NCBI GenBank assembly: GCA_018881555.1
Contig: JACAXG010000012.1
Coordinates: 4,798,663 to 4,862,662 of the forward strand
Reading direction: 5' to 3'
DNA: 64,000 nucleotides
Origin: Amblyornis subalaris
Lineage: Eukaryota > Chordata > Aves > Passeriformes > Ptilonorhynchidae
Shown: piece after piece, positions 62,329 to 64,000 of the stretch
Layout of the letters: each line of letters opens with the position of its first letter
Numbering within the stretch: the stretch's first letter is position 1
The notes under the pieces: generated by a model
The model's database searches: none
What the model was told of the DNA's origin: nothing
What the model saw: only the letters and a program-made list of their open reading frames with translations
Position numbers and translations under genes: made by a program

Positions 62329-64000
62329 CTTAAAAAGTATATAAAAACTTTTTTGTGAGTATCTACAAGTATTTCAGAAATATTTCATGAAATAGCATGC
62401 TATTTATTATTTGTGGAGTTTGGTTGTCCACCTTTAGATGAAATTTTGATAATTTCCTTTTGTATATACTAGATATCGCTCAATCCTCAATGCTTTGAGG
62501 ATTTTGAGGCTGACTTGAGACCATGTCTATTTTGAACAGGTATTAAAAATAGAAATAAGAAGTAAATTTATGGGAAAAGTTGGTATTACTGCTGGCTACA
62601 TCTAAAGTAAGAACTTTTGCAGATATAAAGAGGTTTCACACTCCTCACATACACTTTACTGGAAATGCCGATTTGACTTTTTCTTATTAAAATTTGGTAA
62701 AATATTCTGCCTAAAAGACTAATTTCAGTGCTGATCTATTGCAGAAATTACTTTGCAATCACAGTAAAGATAAACAAAAAAAATAAATCAATAAAGGTTA
62801 TACATGTGCAGCTGAACGTCAACCACAGAGGTAATAAAATGGTTTGAATTAGCAGCAGCTAAAACGAAACACTTGTACAATCACATTGATTCTTGAAGAC
62901 AGTTGTAAATGTGTTTCAAGAGGCCATTTTAAATAAGTAGAAAGTGCCGCATTAAGTAAATATATGGTTTACCTTCAATTTCATCTTGATAAAATTTCAA
63001 CTGAAGTCAAATGACAGCTTTGACTGTATATGTAAACTGCATGAAAATCTGGATTTTTTTTCTGTGTAATTAAAATGATAGCTCAGACAGATAAGACCAA
63101 AATAATGTTCCATCATACAGAATACTGAACATAAAGTATTTTTCTTGCCGGGCAGTAATAACTCTCAATCCACTGCACTGATCAATAGCTTTTCACATTT
63201 TTATTGCGAAACTCAGATGTAATTACCTTGATTTATTTCATGCCTCATCTGCTGAGTTTCAACTTTATCTGTCCTTTAATAGGGTCCCTTATCACTATGA
63301 TCTATTTTTCTTTTCCTATTTCTATATTCTATTTCTTTTATTAAATAGTTTTTATTTATGCAAATTCGTTAGAGCTCAGATCTAGCAAAATCTGAAAAAA
63401 AAAAGTTAAAAATTGTATTTAAAAGAAATAGCAATCTGTACCAAAGTATTATTAGCAGTATTATGATAGGTTCTGAAACTTTGCTAGGTCATGCAATGCC
63501 TTGAAAATTTACTTTGCCTGAGGTTTCCAACTGTTATTTTAATTTGCATTATTTTCTTTAGGCCTAGCATGTGAAAAAGAAGTCTTAAAACCAGTAATAT
63601 CCATTTACATTTCTTAGTGTATTCATTTATGTTTATTTATTTATTTCTCCTACCATTAACTTTAAACATTAAATTGACTGCATTCCAGGCTGCTCAGATC
63701 TCAAGAGTTAAGAGCCAGCACTTGATGAAGGGTTAAAAATAGCTAGTGAGAAGTGCTTGACAAGCAAATCTGCTGAGAGAGTTATCTGGAGAGCCAGAAC
63801 AAATGCCTGAAATGGAATTTGAATCCTCTTAATCCCCTTATATGTTGAATTGGACTGCAAGTCAGCATTCAGGAGAAAAAAAGGCTCTTCTTGACAAAGA
63901 AAAAGAAAACAAGATCTTTCAAAATCCTCTCACTGTAACCACAGGTAACATAACCAAAAATTATTCAGTATCCCTGTGGCTGAGTCTTGAACAGAATAAG
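62329..64000 (-). other. TTN: intron, 5' part outside the window (at least 1,672 bp)
   Basis: AT-rich. I searched by eye for the missing first half of the Ig (motifs such as ECEVS, VKW) and saw none. No promoter, RNA gene or repeat recognised. Confidence 0.8.

Noticed and set aside
1..64000. Possibility of a new defence, mobile or regulatory system hidden in the window
   Set aside because: Everything coding is accounted for by one titin gene. The remaining introns are mostly short and AT-rich, with only two weak mobile-element traces and simple repeats.

Overview
The window is an internal, spliced piece of the titin gene (TTN), read entirely from the minus strand. The right end is 5' and the left end is 3'. 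It holds neither the start nor the stop codon. I could place 87 exons by AG/GT splice signals and an unbroken reading frame. They total 42,625 coding bases, about two thirds of the window, and encode about 145 immunoglobulin (Ig) and fibronectin type III (Fn3) domains of 90-100 residues each. The recognition rests on domain order, on many segments that I recall as close to human titin, and on one exon of exactly 17,106 bp, the length I recall for the giant human TTN exon. No searches were run.

Layout in gene order, right to left. 62329-64000 is intron. 57390-62328 encodes about ten tandem Ig domains of the distal I-band. 49057-57187 encodes the mixed Fn3/Ig stretch at the I-band/A-band junction (11 Fn3, 2 Ig). 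28941-48950 encodes six seven-domain super-repeats of the A-band D-zone (Ig-Fn3-Fn3-Ig-Fn3-Fn3-Fn3). 1-28827 encodes the eleven-domain C-zone super-repeats (Ig-Fn3-Fn3-Ig-Fn3-Fn3-Fn3-Ig-Fn3-Fn3-Fn3): C1, C2, C3-C7 and the first part of C8. C1 and C2 are mostly one exon per domain, while C3-C7 lie in one intronless block, 544-17649.

Function, from known titin biology: the protein runs from Z-disc to M-line. The distal I-band Igs form part of the elastic region. The A-band super-repeats lie along the thick filament, bind myosin and, in the C-zone, myosin-binding protein C, and are thought to set the spacing of thick-filament components.

Organism: a vertebrate, probably a bird or other sauropsid. 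The protein is clearly diverged from human titin, most introns are about 85-120 bp, and the intron at 57188-57389 has a fragment resembling the CR1 LINE of birds and reptiles. Seventeen isolated N bases point to a draft assembly. I found no second gene, RNA gene, CRISPR array or bacterial feature. The plus-strand open frames are shadows of the titin repeats.
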